From NCBI GenBank assembly GCA_964495085.1, contig CAZBUK010000022.1:1-49381 (forward strand): a stretch of 49,381 bases of DNA, written 5' to 3'. The translations under genes and the position numbers were made by a program. The notes beneath the pieces were generated by a model that saw only the letters and a list, made by a program, of their open reading frames with translations, ran no database searches and was not told the origin of the DNA. The DNA comes from CAZBUK01 sp964495085. GTDB taxonomy: Bacteria; Bacteroidota; Ignavibacteria; T3Sed10-11. Shown here one piece after another: positions 18,053 to 27,564 of this stretch (within the stretch, counting starts at the first letter, position 1; every line of letters begins with the position of its first letter).

Positions 18053-19543
18053 TCAGAGTCCGAACATCAGTACGGACGACTGGGCAAAATCGACGATAGG
18101 GCTGAAATAAACCCCGAATAGGATCGTCGGTATCAGGAGCAGCAGTACGACTAGCCTTGCCGCCGCATTGAACAATATCGGCGATGCACCTTCATCCGGC
18201 TTCACGAGAAACATATTCCGGATAACACGGATATAATAGTACACGGCGATTACCGTATTCAACGCCGCTACCAGAACAAGCCCGAACCAGCCCGCGTTGA
18301 TGACTGCTGCGAACAGATAAAATTTCCCGATGAAACCGACCGTGAGCGGTATCCCGGTTAACGATATCAGGAATATCGCGAGCGAGACGCTGATGAACGG
18401 CGATCGCACGCCGAGTCCCTTATAATCATCGATGTGCTCGGAATCGAGCTTGTTCGCAACGAGCATGACGATATAAAACGCGCCGAGATTCATGAAAAGA
18501 TATGCGATGAAATAAATCATCATCGCGGAGATGCCTTCGTCCGACAGAACGACGAGTCCCATGAGGATATATCCCGCATGTGCGATGCTCGAGTATGCCA
18601 GCAGTCTCTTCATGTTATTCTGCCAAATCGCCGATAAATTTCCGAGGGTCATGCTAAGCACGGCGATCACCGCGAGGATGACGTTCCACTGGAATCCCGA
18701 CACGATATCCCAGACACCGGATACGGATAAACCAGCCGAATCGATGAAAGACATTTTAAAGAACCGCACCATCATGGCAAATCCGGCGGCTTTCGAAGCG
18801 ACCGCGAGAAAAGCAGTTATCGTAACCGGTGCGCCCTCGTAGACGTCGGGGGACCAGAAGTGAAATGGAACTACCGTCACCTTGTACCCGAATCCCGCTA
18901 TAATAAACAATCCGGCGACGAGGAGCGCGACCGGATTCTGGCCACCGGCCTGCAGCGCCTGGTTTATTCCGTACACATCCGTTGCACCGGTCAACCCGTA
19001 GAGTATGGAGACACCGTAGATAAGTATCCCCGAAGATACCGCACCATAAATAACATACTTCAACGACGCTTCGGATGAATCTTTCGCCCGTTTGGTAAAT
19101 CCGGCCAGAATATACGAGCTGATGCTCGTCAATTCGAGCGCGAGATACATAAGGAGGAGATTCGTCGCGCCCGCCATGATGAACATACCCAGAACCATCG
19201 CCGTGATCAGCATATAGTACTCGCCGATCCTGTATCTGTTGTGTTCGAGCTCTTTGCTCTGAACGGAGAAGACCATCACGAAGAATGTGCTCAACGCAAG
19301 CACGATTTTGAAGAATACCGCAAAGGGGTCGACGGCAACCATATCGCTGAATATCGACACGTTCAAACCGGCCTGACGGACGACAAGGACAGTCGTTACC
19401 GCGAGACCGGTGAAGACGATACCCGCCACGTACCGGTTCTGCTGCCGAAGGATGAGATCACCGATGATTGCGGCGCAAAGCGTTACCGCCAGCGCGATCT
19501 CGGGCAAGAAATGGGTAATACTTTCAAGAATGTGTTCGGACAT
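18053..19543 (-). CDS. nuoN: NADH-quinone oxidoreductase-like complex I subunit N
   Basis: This is one of the three Mrp-antiporter-like membrane subunits of complex I, 496 residues and about 14 membrane helices. The conserved antiporter core is visible: MYLALELTSISSYILAGF near 130-147 with its helix-5 Glu, the Lys-bearing stretch near 215-230, and AIWQNNMKRLLAYSSIAHAGY near 305-325. It conducts one of the pumped ions. It is the last gene of the nuo operon, starting 30 bases after nuoM. Length and order match NuoN more than NuoL or NuoM, as it lacks the long C-terminal amphipathic helix. Confidence 0.96.
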   Translation of the reverse strand: MSEHILESITHFLPEIALAVTLCAAIIGDLILRQQNRYVAGIVFTGLAVTTVLVVRQAGLNVSIFSDMVAVDPFAVFFKIVLALSTFFVMVFSVQSKELEHNRYRIGEYYMLITAMVLGMFIMAGATNLLLMYLALELTSISSYILAGFTKRAKDSSEASLKYVIYGAVSSGILIYGVSILYGLTGATDVYGINQALQAGGQNPVALLVAGLFIIAGFGYKVTVVPFHFWSPDVYEGAPVTITAFLAVASKAAGFAMMVRFFKMSFIDSAGLSVSGVWDIVSGFQWNVILAVIAVLSMTLGNLSAIWQNNMKRLLAYSSIAHAGYILMGLVVLSDEGISAMMIYFIAYLFMNLGAFYIVMLVANKLDSEHIDDYKGLGVRSPFISVSLAIFLISLTGIPLTVGFIGKFYLFAAVINAGWFGLVLVAALNTVIAVYYYIRVIRNMFLVKPDEGASPILFNAAARLVVLLLLIPTILFGVYFSPIVDFAQSSVLMFGL

Positions 19544-19573
19544 ATATAATCGTTATTTATCAACTTTGAAATC

Positions 19574-21175
19574 TCATGGTGATACCGCAAACTCGCCGCC
19601 GATTCTTACCAACTCGACGAGGTGGCTTAATGAAGCGTTTATCAGATCGATGGCAGGCGCAGGATAGATCCCGAGAAATATCACGATAAGCACAAGCGGA
19701 ATAAAACTGATTATCTCGCGCCGATTCAGATCCGGCAGCGTGCTGTATTGTTCCGGGAGCTGGCCCAGAAACACCCGCTGAAGGGTCCATAACATATATC
19801 CCGCTGTCAGTATGATACCGGATATCGAGATTATGGTCACGGTTCTGAAAGTATTGAAGGCGCCGAGGAATGAGAACAGTTCGCTGATAAAACCGCTCAG
19901 ACCCGGGAGACCGAGCGCCGCAAAAAACGCCACCATAACCACGCCGGTGTATTTCGGCATCTGGTTGGCCAGACCGCCGAAATCGTACAGACCTCTCTTA
20001 TGAGTCCGGTCGTAGACGACGCCGACGATCAAAAAGAGCATCGCGGTGATGGTTCCGTGGTTGAACATCTGCAGCACGGCTCCGACCATCCCCTGCGTAT
20101 TTAATGCCGCCATACCGAGGACGACAATACCCATGTGGCTAACCGAAGAATAGGCTATCAGCTTCTTAAAGTCGCGCTGCGCCATTGCGCAGAATGCCCC
20201 ATAGATGATGCTGATCATACCCAGGATCGCAATCGGATACATATAGTAGACCGTCGCATCGGGGAAGATCGGAAAGCTGATGCGCATGATACCGTACGTT
20301 CCCATTTTCAGCAGCACGCCCGCGAGGATCACGCTGATGGGCGTAGGCGCTTCGACGTGAGCGTCCGGAAGCCAGGTGTGAAACGGGAATAAAGGAATTT
20401 TGATCGCGAATCCGATGAACAGGAGGACAAACGCGGCATATCGCCAGGTCGTATTTAGTCCGTATAATATGGAACCCGGCTCGAAATTTGCCGGATCCAT
20501 CATCGCCAGCAGGTTGAAGGTGTGAACCTTCGCTCCGGTCGCCGGATCGAGGTAGGTCACGCTGAAGTAGAGCGCGAGCATGACGATCAGCATGAGCACG
20601 CTGCCGACGAATGTATAAATGAAGAACTTGATTGCCGCATACTCCCTCCTCGGTCCTCCCCATATACCGATGAGGAAATACATCGGCAGCAGCATCACTT
20701 CCCAGAAAACGAAGAAGAGGAAAAAGTCCAGCGCGACGAAAACTCCCACCATACCGGTAACCAGAAGCAGGTACAGCGCGAAATATCCCTTCTCGAGGCG
20801 GTCAATGGTCCACGAGGAAAGCACGCCGATGAATCCTATCAGCGCGGTCAGGATGACCATAAGTATACTGAGTCCGTCGACGCCAAGAAAATAGGTTATC
20901 TCGATCTTACCGACCCATGGGACTGCGTCGACGCTGATCCACCGGAATTGTTCTTTGAACTGGAACGAATCCATCTCGTTGATGCCGAGCAGCGTCCGGT
21001 CGAAATTGAGGTACAGGATCACCGTGAATAAAAGCTGGAGTCCGGTTGCGGCGACCGCCGTCCAACGAATAGCCGAACGGCTCTCTTTCGGGAGGAGCAA
21101 TACGACGATCATCCCGACGATCGGAAGAAAGACGATCCAGGTTAGTATTCCTATTCCGAAAATTGATAATTCCAT
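19574..21175 (-). CDS. nuoM: Complex I subunit M
   Basis: This is the second antiporter-like ion-pumping subunit, 533 residues. Conserved stretches include FFVFWEVMLLPMYFLIGIWG near 153-172, carrying the essential helix-5 Glu, and IPLFPFHTWLPDAHVEAPTP near 260-279. AMAQRDFKKLIAYSSVSHMG near 333-352 is the helix-10 region, with its conserved Lys. The HTWLPDAHVEAP sequence is characteristic of NuoM/NuoL-type subunits. It lies between nuoL and nuoN, in the usual order. The gap to nuoL (44 bases) and to nuoN (30 bases) is short, supporting one message. Confidence 0.97.
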   Translation of the reverse strand: MELSIFGIGILTWIVFLPIVGMIVVLLLPKESRSAIRWTAVAATGLQLLFTVILYLNFDRTLLGINEMDSFQFKEQFRWISVDAVPWVGKIEITYFLGVDGLSILMVILTALIGFIGVLSSWTIDRLEKGYFALYLLLVTGMVGVFVALDFFLFFVFWEVMLLPMYFLIGIWGGPRREYAAIKFFIYTFVGSVLMLIVMLALYFSVTYLDPATGAKVHTFNLLAMMDPANFEPGSILYGLNTTWRYAAFVLLFIGFAIKIPLFPFHTWLPDAHVEAPTPISVILAGVLLKMGTYGIMRISFPIFPDATVYYMYPIAILGMISIIYGAFCAMAQRDFKKLIAYSSVSHMGIVVLGMAALNTQGMVGAVLQMFNHGTITAMLFLIVGVVYDRTHKRGLYDFGGLANQMPKYTGVVMVAFFAALGLPGLSGFISELFSFLGAFNTFRTVTIISISGIILTAGYMLWTLQRVFLGQLPEQYSTLPDLNRREIISFIPLVLIVIFLGIYPAPAIDLINASLSHLVELVRIGGEFAVSP

Positions 21176-21219
21176 TAATGATTCATCCTCCAGAATGATA
21201 AGGCGAGATCATATCCATC

Positions 21220-23292
21220 TTAATACGATCTATATACGAAGAAGAACACGATGATGCCGAGCATGACAAAAACGAGATATGTCTGTACTTTTCCGGTCTG
21301 GAATTTTCTGACAACGAGTCCGGTGAATCCGGTAAAGTACGCCGAGAAGTTCACCAGCCCGTCGATGGCGATATTGTCGAACCGTCCGCTGAAGCGCGAG
21401 AACCAGGTCGTCACCGTCGCCGCTCCGTTGACAATGCCGTCGATGATATACGTATCGAACCAGAACGAGATCTTCGCCAGACCCAGGGTTCCGGCGATGA
21501 CGGTTTTGTCGTATAACTCATCGATGTACCATTTGTTGTATGAAAGGTTATACAACGGCCGTATCGAGTCAGCCACCTTGTCGGTGTCGATCTTCTTCAT
21601 TTGATACACATAGAATGCAAGCAGAATCCCGAGTCCTGCGATTGCCACCGAGAGCAGCATCGCCGTCGTATGAACGTGGTGTACCGCCTCATGAAAGATG
21701 TGCGCGGCGGCGGGCTGCAGAGCGGCGGGTACCACGCTCATCGGCCGTTCGATCGCGGCGTAGAACCAACCGGAGGCGGCACCGAAGGGGTTGAAGCTGT
21801 AGAATACAAAGAGCGACAGCGCAGCGAACGTCACGAGCGGTATCGTCATAACAGCCGGGGATTCGTGAAGATCGCTCTCCCTCGATCTGTCGGCGTGTTC
21901 GCCATGGAACGTGAGAATCACCATCCGGAACATATAGAATGCGGTCAGACCCGCGACGAGAAATGCAACGGCCGGAATGAAGTAATGCCCGGTTAGATTT
22001 CCGAACGCGAGCGTGCCGGCAAGTATCTCGTCCTTGCTGAGAAATCCCGACGTGAGCGGTACTCCCGATATGGCTAGAGTATAAATTAGAAACGTCCAAT
22101 AGGTGACGGGCATCTTATTTTTGAGTCCGCCCATATTTCGAATATCCTGCGGATCCGTCCTGTGATCGTGCCGTTTGTGAAGCGCATGGTGCATGGCATG
22201 GATGACTGATCCGGATCCGAGAAAGAGTCCGGCTTTAAACGATGCATGCGTCACGAGGTGAAAATATCCCGCGGTAAAGGCGCCCGTACCGAGCGCCATC
22301 ACCATATAACCTAACTGACTGATGGTGGAGTAGGCGAGGATCTTCTTGATATCGAATTGAGTTATTGCGATTGTGGCTGCGATGAATGCGGTGATGGCGC
22401 CGATATACGCGATAACCATGAGCGCATCCGCAGTCATGAGTGCGAACGTACGGGCGATGAGATACACGCCTGCCGCGACCATCGTTGCCGCATGGATGAG
22501 AGCACTGACCGGCGTCGGACCCTCCATCGCATCGGGCAGCCAGACATGCAGCGGGAACTGAGCCGATTTCCCCACGGCTCCGCAGAATATCAGAATGCCC
22601 GCCGCGGTCAGCCATCCTTCGCTTCCGAAAGGAAGTACCCCCATACCGATCGAGTTGAAGATCGGCTCGAACGTGAACGTCGAGAAGGTCGCAAAGAGGA
22701 TCAAAATACCGACGAACATCCCGAAATCGCCCACCCTGTTCACGATGAACGCCTTCTTCGCGGCGTCCGCTGCGCTCTTCTTCTCGTACCAGTGACCGAT
22801 CAAAAGATATGAGCTTAATCCGACCAGCTCCCAGAATATATACATCATCAGAAAATTATGCGTGAGAACGATTCCAAACATCGAGAAGGAGAAGATACCC
22901 AGATAAGCAAAATACCTGGAATATCTCACGTCTCCCTGCATATACCCTATCGAGAAGAGATGGACGAGAAAGCTGACCAGGCAGACCACCACGAGCATCG
23001 TCACGGAGAGCCCGTCGAGCATGATGCCGAGATCGAATTGCATGGGTCCGAAGAACGGAACGTCGCCGAAATCGATCCATGTGAATGCTGCGACGAGTGT
23101 TTCGTCCGCGTAGCGGGTGAGCTTGGATATCATGATGACGATCGAAAAGAGGAGAGCGACTCCGAGTACGGCGGTCCCCAGCCAGTCGCCCTGCCGGGGA
23201 AGTCTCCTCCCGAAAAAGATGAGCACGACAAATCCGGCGAGCGGCAACACCAGTGTATATAGAGCTAACTGTAAAAGTGTATCGGCAGCCAT
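21220..23292 (-). CDS. nuoL: Complex I subunit L
   Basis: This is the distal and largest antiporter-like subunit, 690 residues. The N-terminal antiporter part has MYIFWELVGLSSYLLIGHWY near 150-169 with its Glu, and SAQFPLHVWLPDAMEGPTPV near 243-262. DIKKILAYSTISQLGYM follows near 313-330. The extra C-terminal part carries more membrane segments and ends in a hydrophobic helix, as expected for the long lateral helix that lies along NuoM and NuoN. A His-rich stretch near 370-385 (HAMHHALHKRHDHRTD) sits on a loop; similar loops occur in other NuoL. It follows nuoK by 42 bases. Confidence 0.97.
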   Translation of the reverse strand: MAADTLLQLALYTLVLPLAGFVVLIFFGRRLPRQGDWLGTAVLGVALLFSIVIMISKLTRYADETLVAAFTWIDFGDVPFFGPMQFDLGIMLDGLSVTMLVVVCLVSFLVHLFSIGYMQGDVRYSRYFAYLGIFSFSMFGIVLTHNFLMMYIFWELVGLSSYLLIGHWYEKKSAADAAKKAFIVNRVGDFGMFVGILILFATFSTFTFEPIFNSIGMGVLPFGSEGWLTAAGILIFCGAVGKSAQFPLHVWLPDAMEGPTPVSALIHAATMVAAGVYLIARTFALMTADALMVIAYIGAITAFIAATIAITQFDIKKILAYSTISQLGYMVMALGTGAFTAGYFHLVTHASFKAGLFLGSGSVIHAMHHALHKRHDHRTDPQDIRNMGGLKNKMPVTYWTFLIYTLAISGVPLTSGFLSKDEILAGTLAFGNLTGHYFIPAVAFLVAGLTAFYMFRMVILTFHGEHADRSRESDLHESPAVMTIPLVTFAALSLFVFYSFNPFGAASGWFYAAIERPMSVVPAALQPAAAHIFHEAVHHVHTTAMLLSVAIAGLGILLAFYVYQMKKIDTDKVADSIRPLYNLSYNKWYIDELYDKTVIAGTLGLAKISFWFDTYIIDGIVNGAATVTTWFSRFSGRFDNIAIDGLVNFSAYFTGFTGLVVRKFQTGKVQTYLVFVMLGIIVFFFVYRSY

Positions 23293-23334
23293 GTACTAGA
23301 TTCTCCGATAGAACTAAATAATGAAAGAACCGGA

Positions 23335-23679
23335 CTACTCTCTCAAACTGCTGACTTTATCGACGTTGACGGTACTGAACTGCTGATAGATGTTCAACAC
23401 GATGGCGAGGGCGATCGCCGCTTCCGCCGCAGCGAGCACGATGACGAACAGCGCGATCATATGACCGTCGAGCGAGAGCGTGGAAAACCGGGCAAAGGCT
23501 ATGAAATTTATATTGGCGGAATTCAGGATCAGTTCGATCCCCATCAACACCATGATCGCGTTCCGCCGGGTCACCACCGCGAGCAGACCGAGCGAGAGCA
23601 GGATCGCACTAACGACGAGGAAATGGGTGAGTTCCGGCTGCGCCAGCCATTGAGGCATCAGGGTTATCAGTGTATTCAT
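23335..23679 (-). CDS. nuoK: Complex I subunit K
   Basis: This is a three-helix membrane subunit of 114 residues in the proton-conducting arm. The buried Glu of helix 2 is in the conserved NAIMVLMGIELILNSANINF (39-58), and a second acidic site lies in AAAEAAIALAIVLN near the C-terminus, as in other NuoK. It is slightly longer at the N-terminus than the usual 100 residues; an internal Met at residue 8 could be the true start. It begins nine bases after the nuoJ stop. Confidence 0.95.
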   Translation of the reverse strand: MNTLITLMPQWLAQPELTHFLVVSAILLSLGLLAVVTRRNAIMVLMGIELILNSANINFIAFARFSTLSLDGHMIALFVIVLAAAEAAIALAIVLNIYQQFSTVNVDKVSSLRE

Positions 23680-23688
23680 ATACTTGGT

Positions 23689-24204
23689 CTACGGGTTCTC
23701 AGATCTTTTTGACCGGTCGCGCGATGCCATCAGCACCGCACCGATCATTGCCACGAGGAGCAGGACGCCGGCTACCTGGAACGGGAGCACGTACTCGGTC
23801 ACCAGGAGCGCTCCCAATCCGTATACGGTCACATCCCACTCCTGCCCTCCGGCCGTGTTCCATTCAGTCGAAGTAAAGACGAAGATGAGGGTCCCTGCGA
23901 TGACTGCCGTCAGAACGGTTCCGGGGAGCACGTTCAGAACTCCGCTTTTGATCTCGACGGAGAATACTTTCGTTGTCAGCATGACGCCGAATACGAGGAG
24001 TACGAGGATGCCGCCCACGTAAACGAACAACTGCGTTACGGCGACGAAATCGGCGTATAACAGCACGTAGAAAGCCGCAACGCCGAGGAACGTAAACATG
24101 AGCGCGAACGCGGCATGCACGATATTTCTATTGAATACGACAACGAAGGCCGACGCGAGCGTCAGCAGTGCAAAGAAATAAAAAGCCAGGGCATACAGAT
24201 CCAT
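23689..24204 (-). CDS. nuoJ: Complex I subunit J
   Basis: This is a 171-residue subunit with five membrane helices, contacting NuoA, NuoH and NuoK and belonging to the region that couples quinone reduction to pumping. The family signature is visible as VHAAFALMFTFLGVAAFYVL near 30-48, followed by DFVAVTQLFVYVGGILVLLV near 52-71 with its conserved Tyr/Gly bulge. It starts only three bases after the nuoI stop, so translation is probably coupled. The final residues are charged and lie outside the membrane. Confidence 0.95.
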   Translation of the reverse strand: MDLYALAFYFFALLTLASAFVVVFNRNIVHAAFALMFTFLGVAAFYVLLYADFVAVTQLFVYVGGILVLLVFGVMLTTKVFSVEIKSGVLNVLPGTVLTAVIAGTLIFVFTSTEWNTAGGQEWDVTVYGLGALLVTEYVLPFQVAGVLLLVAMIGAVLMASRDRSKRSENP

Positions 24205-24207
24205 GTG

Positions 24208-24822
24208 TTAGCTATCCGCTTTATTATCGTCCGGCTTCTCGCTCATTGAGTCGTTTCCGGAACTTTGATCTTTTTCTTTCGGTTTTTCAGCAGCTTTCTT
24301 GGCTGCAGCGGCTGCTTTCTCCGCCGCTTTATCCTTCTCCCACTTTTCGTGCTTCTGCTGCACGGACTCGACCTCTCCCGGTGTCATAATGCTAAAATTA
24401 TATATCAGGTTGTGACGGTCGAATTCTGAAAATTCGTATACGTCGGTCATCTTGATACACTCCGTCGGACACGGATAAACGCAGAGGCTGCAATAGCAGC
24501 ATTTCGCAATGTCGATATCGAATCGGGTAACCCAGAGACGTTTGACATGGCCGGTCGAGGTCGTTCCGATTTCGTCGCCCGGCACCGACTTCACCGTATC
24601 GATGTATATGCAGTTCACCGGACATGCCTTGGCGCACTGGTCGCATCCGATGCAGTCGTCCATATTGACGTACAGACGATTGCGCGCACGGTCGGTAAGT
24701 TTCGGTTTCACGTCCGGGTACTGAATCGTCACCGATTTTGTGAAGAGGTGCCGGAAGGTGGCATACATGCCGACGCCGACCGTGTAGAAAGCAAGCCATA
24801 TATTTTTAAAGTAACGTTTCAT
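24208..24822 (-). CDS. nuoI: Complex I subunit I with charged C-terminal extension
   Basis: This subunit carries two [4Fe-4S] clusters (N6a and N6b) that bring electrons towards NuoB. The two ferredoxin motifs are complete: Cys57-60-63-67 and Cys108-111-114-118, each with the distal Cys of the partner motif (71 and 122). The N-terminal 45 residues include an amphipathic anchor. From about 158 to 204 the chain becomes a Lys/Ala/Glu-rich and then Ser/Asp-rich tail, longer than the usual NuoI end. In the absence of nuoE, nuoF and nuoG here, this tail could be a docking site for another electron donor; that is inference. AAGGATGG precedes the ATG. Confidence 0.95.
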   Translation of the reverse strand: MKRYFKNIWLAFYTVGVGMYATFRHLFTKSVTIQYPDVKPKLTDRARNRLYVNMDDCIGCDQCAKACPVNCIYIDTVKSVPGDEIGTTSTGHVKRLWVTRFDIDIAKCCYCSLCVYPCPTECIKMTDVYEFSEFDRHNLIYNFSIMTPGEVESVQQKHEKWEKDKAAEKAAAAAKKAAEKPKEKDQSSGNDSMSEKPDDNKADS

Positions 24823-24852
24823 GATCCATCCTTTCGCTCTCTCCCGGGTACA

Positions 24853-25893
24853 TCATACCGAGAAGAGCATCTCCCACAACGCAATCAGTACCAGGTTGAC
24901 AAATGCGATCGGTATAATATACTTCCAGCTGACATCCATGAGCTGATCGACGCGGAGACGCGGCAGCGTCCACCGCAGCCACATCATCACGAAGATGAAA
25001 AACATACCTTTGCCGATGAACCAGAACAGTCCCCAGACCGGACCCGACATAAATTCACCGAAGGGACTATTCCATCCGCCGAAGAAGAGCGCCGTGCCGA
25101 TGAACGATACGAGGAGCATATCGGCATACTCCGCGAACATGAAAATCCCCCACCGCATGCCGGAGTATTCGGTATGAAAGCCTCCGACCAGCTCGGATTC
25201 GGATTCAGGAAGATCGAAGGGGGTGCGGTTTACTTCGGCAAGGGAGGATATAAAATAGATGATGAAGGCGATGAAGACGAACGGACTGTGGAATATAATC
25301 CAGTTCGGAAGAAAGCCGAGGAAGTCGTTCCCCGACTGCATCTCCGAAATGGTCATCAGGTTCAGGGTCCCGGTTACGACGATAACCGAGAGAACCGCGA
25401 CGACTGTCGGAATTTCGTAGCTGACGATCTGCGCGACGGTCCGCATACTCCCGAGGAGCGACCATTTATTATTCGAAGACCATCCCGCCAGCATAAGACT
25501 CATCGTCACCAGCGATGTCACGGCGAGCGCATAGAACACGCCGACGTCGATCCTGCTCCCGATATATTCGCTGCTCCAGGGGATGACCGCAAAAGCGCCG
25601 TACGATCCGGCAAACGCGAGATAGGGAGAGAACCTGAACAGCAGACGGTCTACCCTGCTCGGAATGATGTCTTCCTTCTGAATAAGTTTGACCATGTCTG
25701 CGATCGTTTGCGCCCATCCGTGCCAGCCGCCGACACGCATCGGGCCAAGCCGGTCCTGCATATGCGCAGATACCTTGCGCTCGAGCCATATAGCGACGAG
25801 GGCATAGGGGACTATGAACGCCAGGGGAATGGCCGAATGGATCAACAGCGTGATAATACCGGGTGGCAATAAACCTTCAAGGATTTCAAGCAT
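24853..25893 (-). CDS. nuoH: Complex I subunit H
   Basis: This is a 346-residue membrane subunit that joins the peripheral and membrane arms and forms much of the quinone channel. Typical segments are WLERKVSAHMQDRLGPMRVG near 38-57 and the acidic-loop region EVNRTPFDLPESESELVGGF near 214-233, with GFHTEYSGMRWGIFMFAEYA directly after. Length and motifs match complex I and not the related formate-hydrogenlyase HycD. It starts 27 bases after nuoD and precedes nuoI by 30. Confidence 0.97.
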   Translation of the reverse strand: MLEILEGLLPPGIITLLIHSAIPLAFIVPYALVAIWLERKVSAHMQDRLGPMRVGGWHGWAQTIADMVKLIQKEDIIPSRVDRLLFRFSPYLAFAGSYGAFAVIPWSSEYIGSRIDVGVFYALAVTSLVTMSLMLAGWSSNNKWSLLGSMRTVAQIVSYEIPTVVAVLSVIVVTGTLNLMTISEMQSGNDFLGFLPNWIIFHSPFVFIAFIIYFISSLAEVNRTPFDLPESESELVGGFHTEYSGMRWGIFMFAEYADMLLVSFIGTALFFGGWNSPFGEFMSGPVWGLFWFIGKGMFFIFVMMWLRWTLPRLRVDQLMDVSWKYIIPIAFVNLVLIALWEMLFSV

Positions 25894-25920
25894 ATTCAGT
25901 TCGATTTTCGGGAATAGGAA

Positions 25921-27045
25921 TTATCTGTCCACCTCACCCAGAACGATATCGATGCTTCCGATTATCGCAACGACGTCGGCGACCATACTGCCTCGAGATA
26001 TTGCGGGCATAAGGCTCAGGTTCACGAAACAGGGGGAGCGGACCTTTATTCTGTACGGAGTCGTAGAGCCGTCGCTGATTATATAATAACCGAGCTCGCC
26101 TCGCGGTGTTTCGGAACGCGCGTATATTTCACCCGCTGCCGGCCGTATCCGTTTCGGCACGTTCGCTTTGACGTCTCCCTCCCCCGGCATCTGCTCCACC
26201 GCCTGTTCGATGATTTTCAGACTCTCCTCCATCTCGCGCACTCTTACAATATACCGGTCCCAGCAATCGCCGAGAGTCCCCATCTCTCCCTTTCCGACGA
26301 CTACGTCGAATTCGAATCTATCGTAGATGGAATAAGGATCGTTGCGCCGCAAATCCCAATCGATCCCCGAGCCGCGGAGGACGGGACCCGAGGCGCCGTA
26401 ATTGAACGCAACTTCCGCCGGAAGTACCCCGACGTTGGCTGTGCGGTCGATAAATATCTTGTTATAGGTAAGGAGGTCGTTCAACTCTTTGATCTTGGGC
26501 CGGAAGTAGACGCAGAAATCTTTTACCTTCGTCCTGAAGTCGGGAGGCACGTCGTGCGAGAGTCCCCCTATCCAGATATAATTATAGAGAAGCCGCGCCC
26601 CGCAGGTCGACTCGAAAATGTCGAGGATTCTTTCCCGGTCGCGGAAGCACCAAAGCATGGGAGTAAACGCGCCGATATCGAGTCCGTACGTCCCGATGGC
26701 GACCAGGTGGCTCGCTATCCGTTGAAGCTCGGCCATGATGACTCGGATATATTCGACCCGTTCCGGAATCTCCAGACCCAACATACGCTCCACCCCGATA
26801 ACGTACCCGAGTTCATTCGACATGGCTGCTACATAATCCATGCGATCGACATACGGAATAACCTGCTGGTAGTCGTTCATCGATTCGGAATGTTTTTCGA
26901 AGCAGCGGTGCAGGTAACCGATTTGGGGAATTGCATCCACGACAATCTCGCCGTCAAGTATGAGCTCGACGCGTAATACGCCATGGGTCGACGGGTGCTG
27001 AGGACCCATGTTGATGAGCATTTCTTCGGTTTTCAGTTCAGGCAT
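25921..27045 (-). CDS. nuoD: Complex I 49-kDa-type subunit D
   Basis: This subunit forms the quinone-binding site together with NuoB; it is related to the large subunit of NiFe hydrogenases but has lost the metal. MGPQHPSTHGVLRVEL near the N-terminus holds the quinone-site His. The rest follows the family to ITRGSMVADVVAIIGSIDIVLGEVDR at the C-terminus. I choose ATG 27045 (374 residues); an in-frame TTG five codons upstream (27060) is also possible, and neither has a strong ribosome site. It is separate from nuoC, not fused as in E. coli. Confidence 0.96.
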   Translation of the reverse strand: MPELKTEEMLINMGPQHPSTHGVLRVELILDGEIVVDAIPQIGYLHRCFEKHSESMNDYQQVIPYVDRMDYVAAMSNELGYVIGVERMLGLEIPERVEYIRVIMAELQRIASHLVAIGTYGLDIGAFTPMLWCFRDRERILDIFESTCGARLLYNYIWIGGLSHDVPPDFRTKVKDFCVYFRPKIKELNDLLTYNKIFIDRTANVGVLPAEVAFNYGASGPVLRGSGIDWDLRRNDPYSIYDRFEFDVVVGKGEMGTLGDCWDRYIVRVREMEESLKIIEQAVEQMPGEGDVKANVPKRIRPAAGEIYARSETPRGELGYYIISDGSTTPYRIKVRSPCFVNLSLMPAISRGSMVADVVAIIGSIDIVLGEVDR

Positions 27046-27064
27046 TGACGATCGCTGCAATCTG

Positions 27065-27550
27065 TTAGTATGGCACTTTCAGGCCTTGATAAAATTCCTG
27101 CACGGCATAATCCTTTCGTAAAGGGAATCCCTCCCAGTCTTCCGGGCAGAGAATGCGGCGCAGGTCCGGATGTCCTTCGAATATCACGCCCACCATATCG
27201 TATGCCTCCCGCTCATGCCAGTTCGCGGTTTTCCAAATCGTTTCAACCGACGGTATGTGCGGCGAGTCATCCGGGACAAGCACTTTGAGCGTGACGGTGT
27301 GCTTTAGTTTTGTGGAATGGAGGTGGTAGGTAACGCCGAGTTGTTTCTCTTTCTGGTAATGAACTCCGCTCAGGCACATCAGCGAGTCGAAGTCGAGCCG
27401 ATCATCGTCCCGCAGCAATTTTGCAACATCCCGTATCGATCCGGAATCGACGACAATCCATGGATGTACTTTTACATCGCTCTTGAATTCGACGGCGGTA
27501 TCTCCGAACGTTTCCTTGAGTATCGAGTAGATTTCTTCAGGTGATTTCAT
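27065..27550 (-). CDS. nuoC: Complex I 30-kDa-type subunit C
   Basis: This is a 161-residue peripheral subunit that packs against NuoD and NuoI. The family signature is in VETIWKTANWHEREAYDMVG near 101-120, followed by FEGHPDLRRILCPEDWEGFP near 124-143 and the C-terminal LRKDY. It carries no cofactor. The length fits the short, unfused form. It starts 14 bases after nuoB, and nuoD follows its stop after about 20 bases. Confidence 0.96.
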   Translation of the reverse strand: MKSPEEIYSILKETFGDTAVEFKSDVKVHPWIVVDSGSIRDVAKLLRDDDRLDFDSLMCLSGVHYQKEKQLGVTYHLHSTKLKHTVTLKVLVPDDSPHIPSVETIWKTANWHEREAYDMVGVIFEGHPDLRRILCPEDWEGFPLRKDYAVQEFYQGLKVPY

Positions 27551-27564
27551 CGGAATCGGCGGTC

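Noticed and set aside
24547..25872. A 441-codon open frame antisense to nuoI and nuoH
   Set aside because: Very rich in Arg, His, Asp and Glu, no motif, fully opposite conserved genes.
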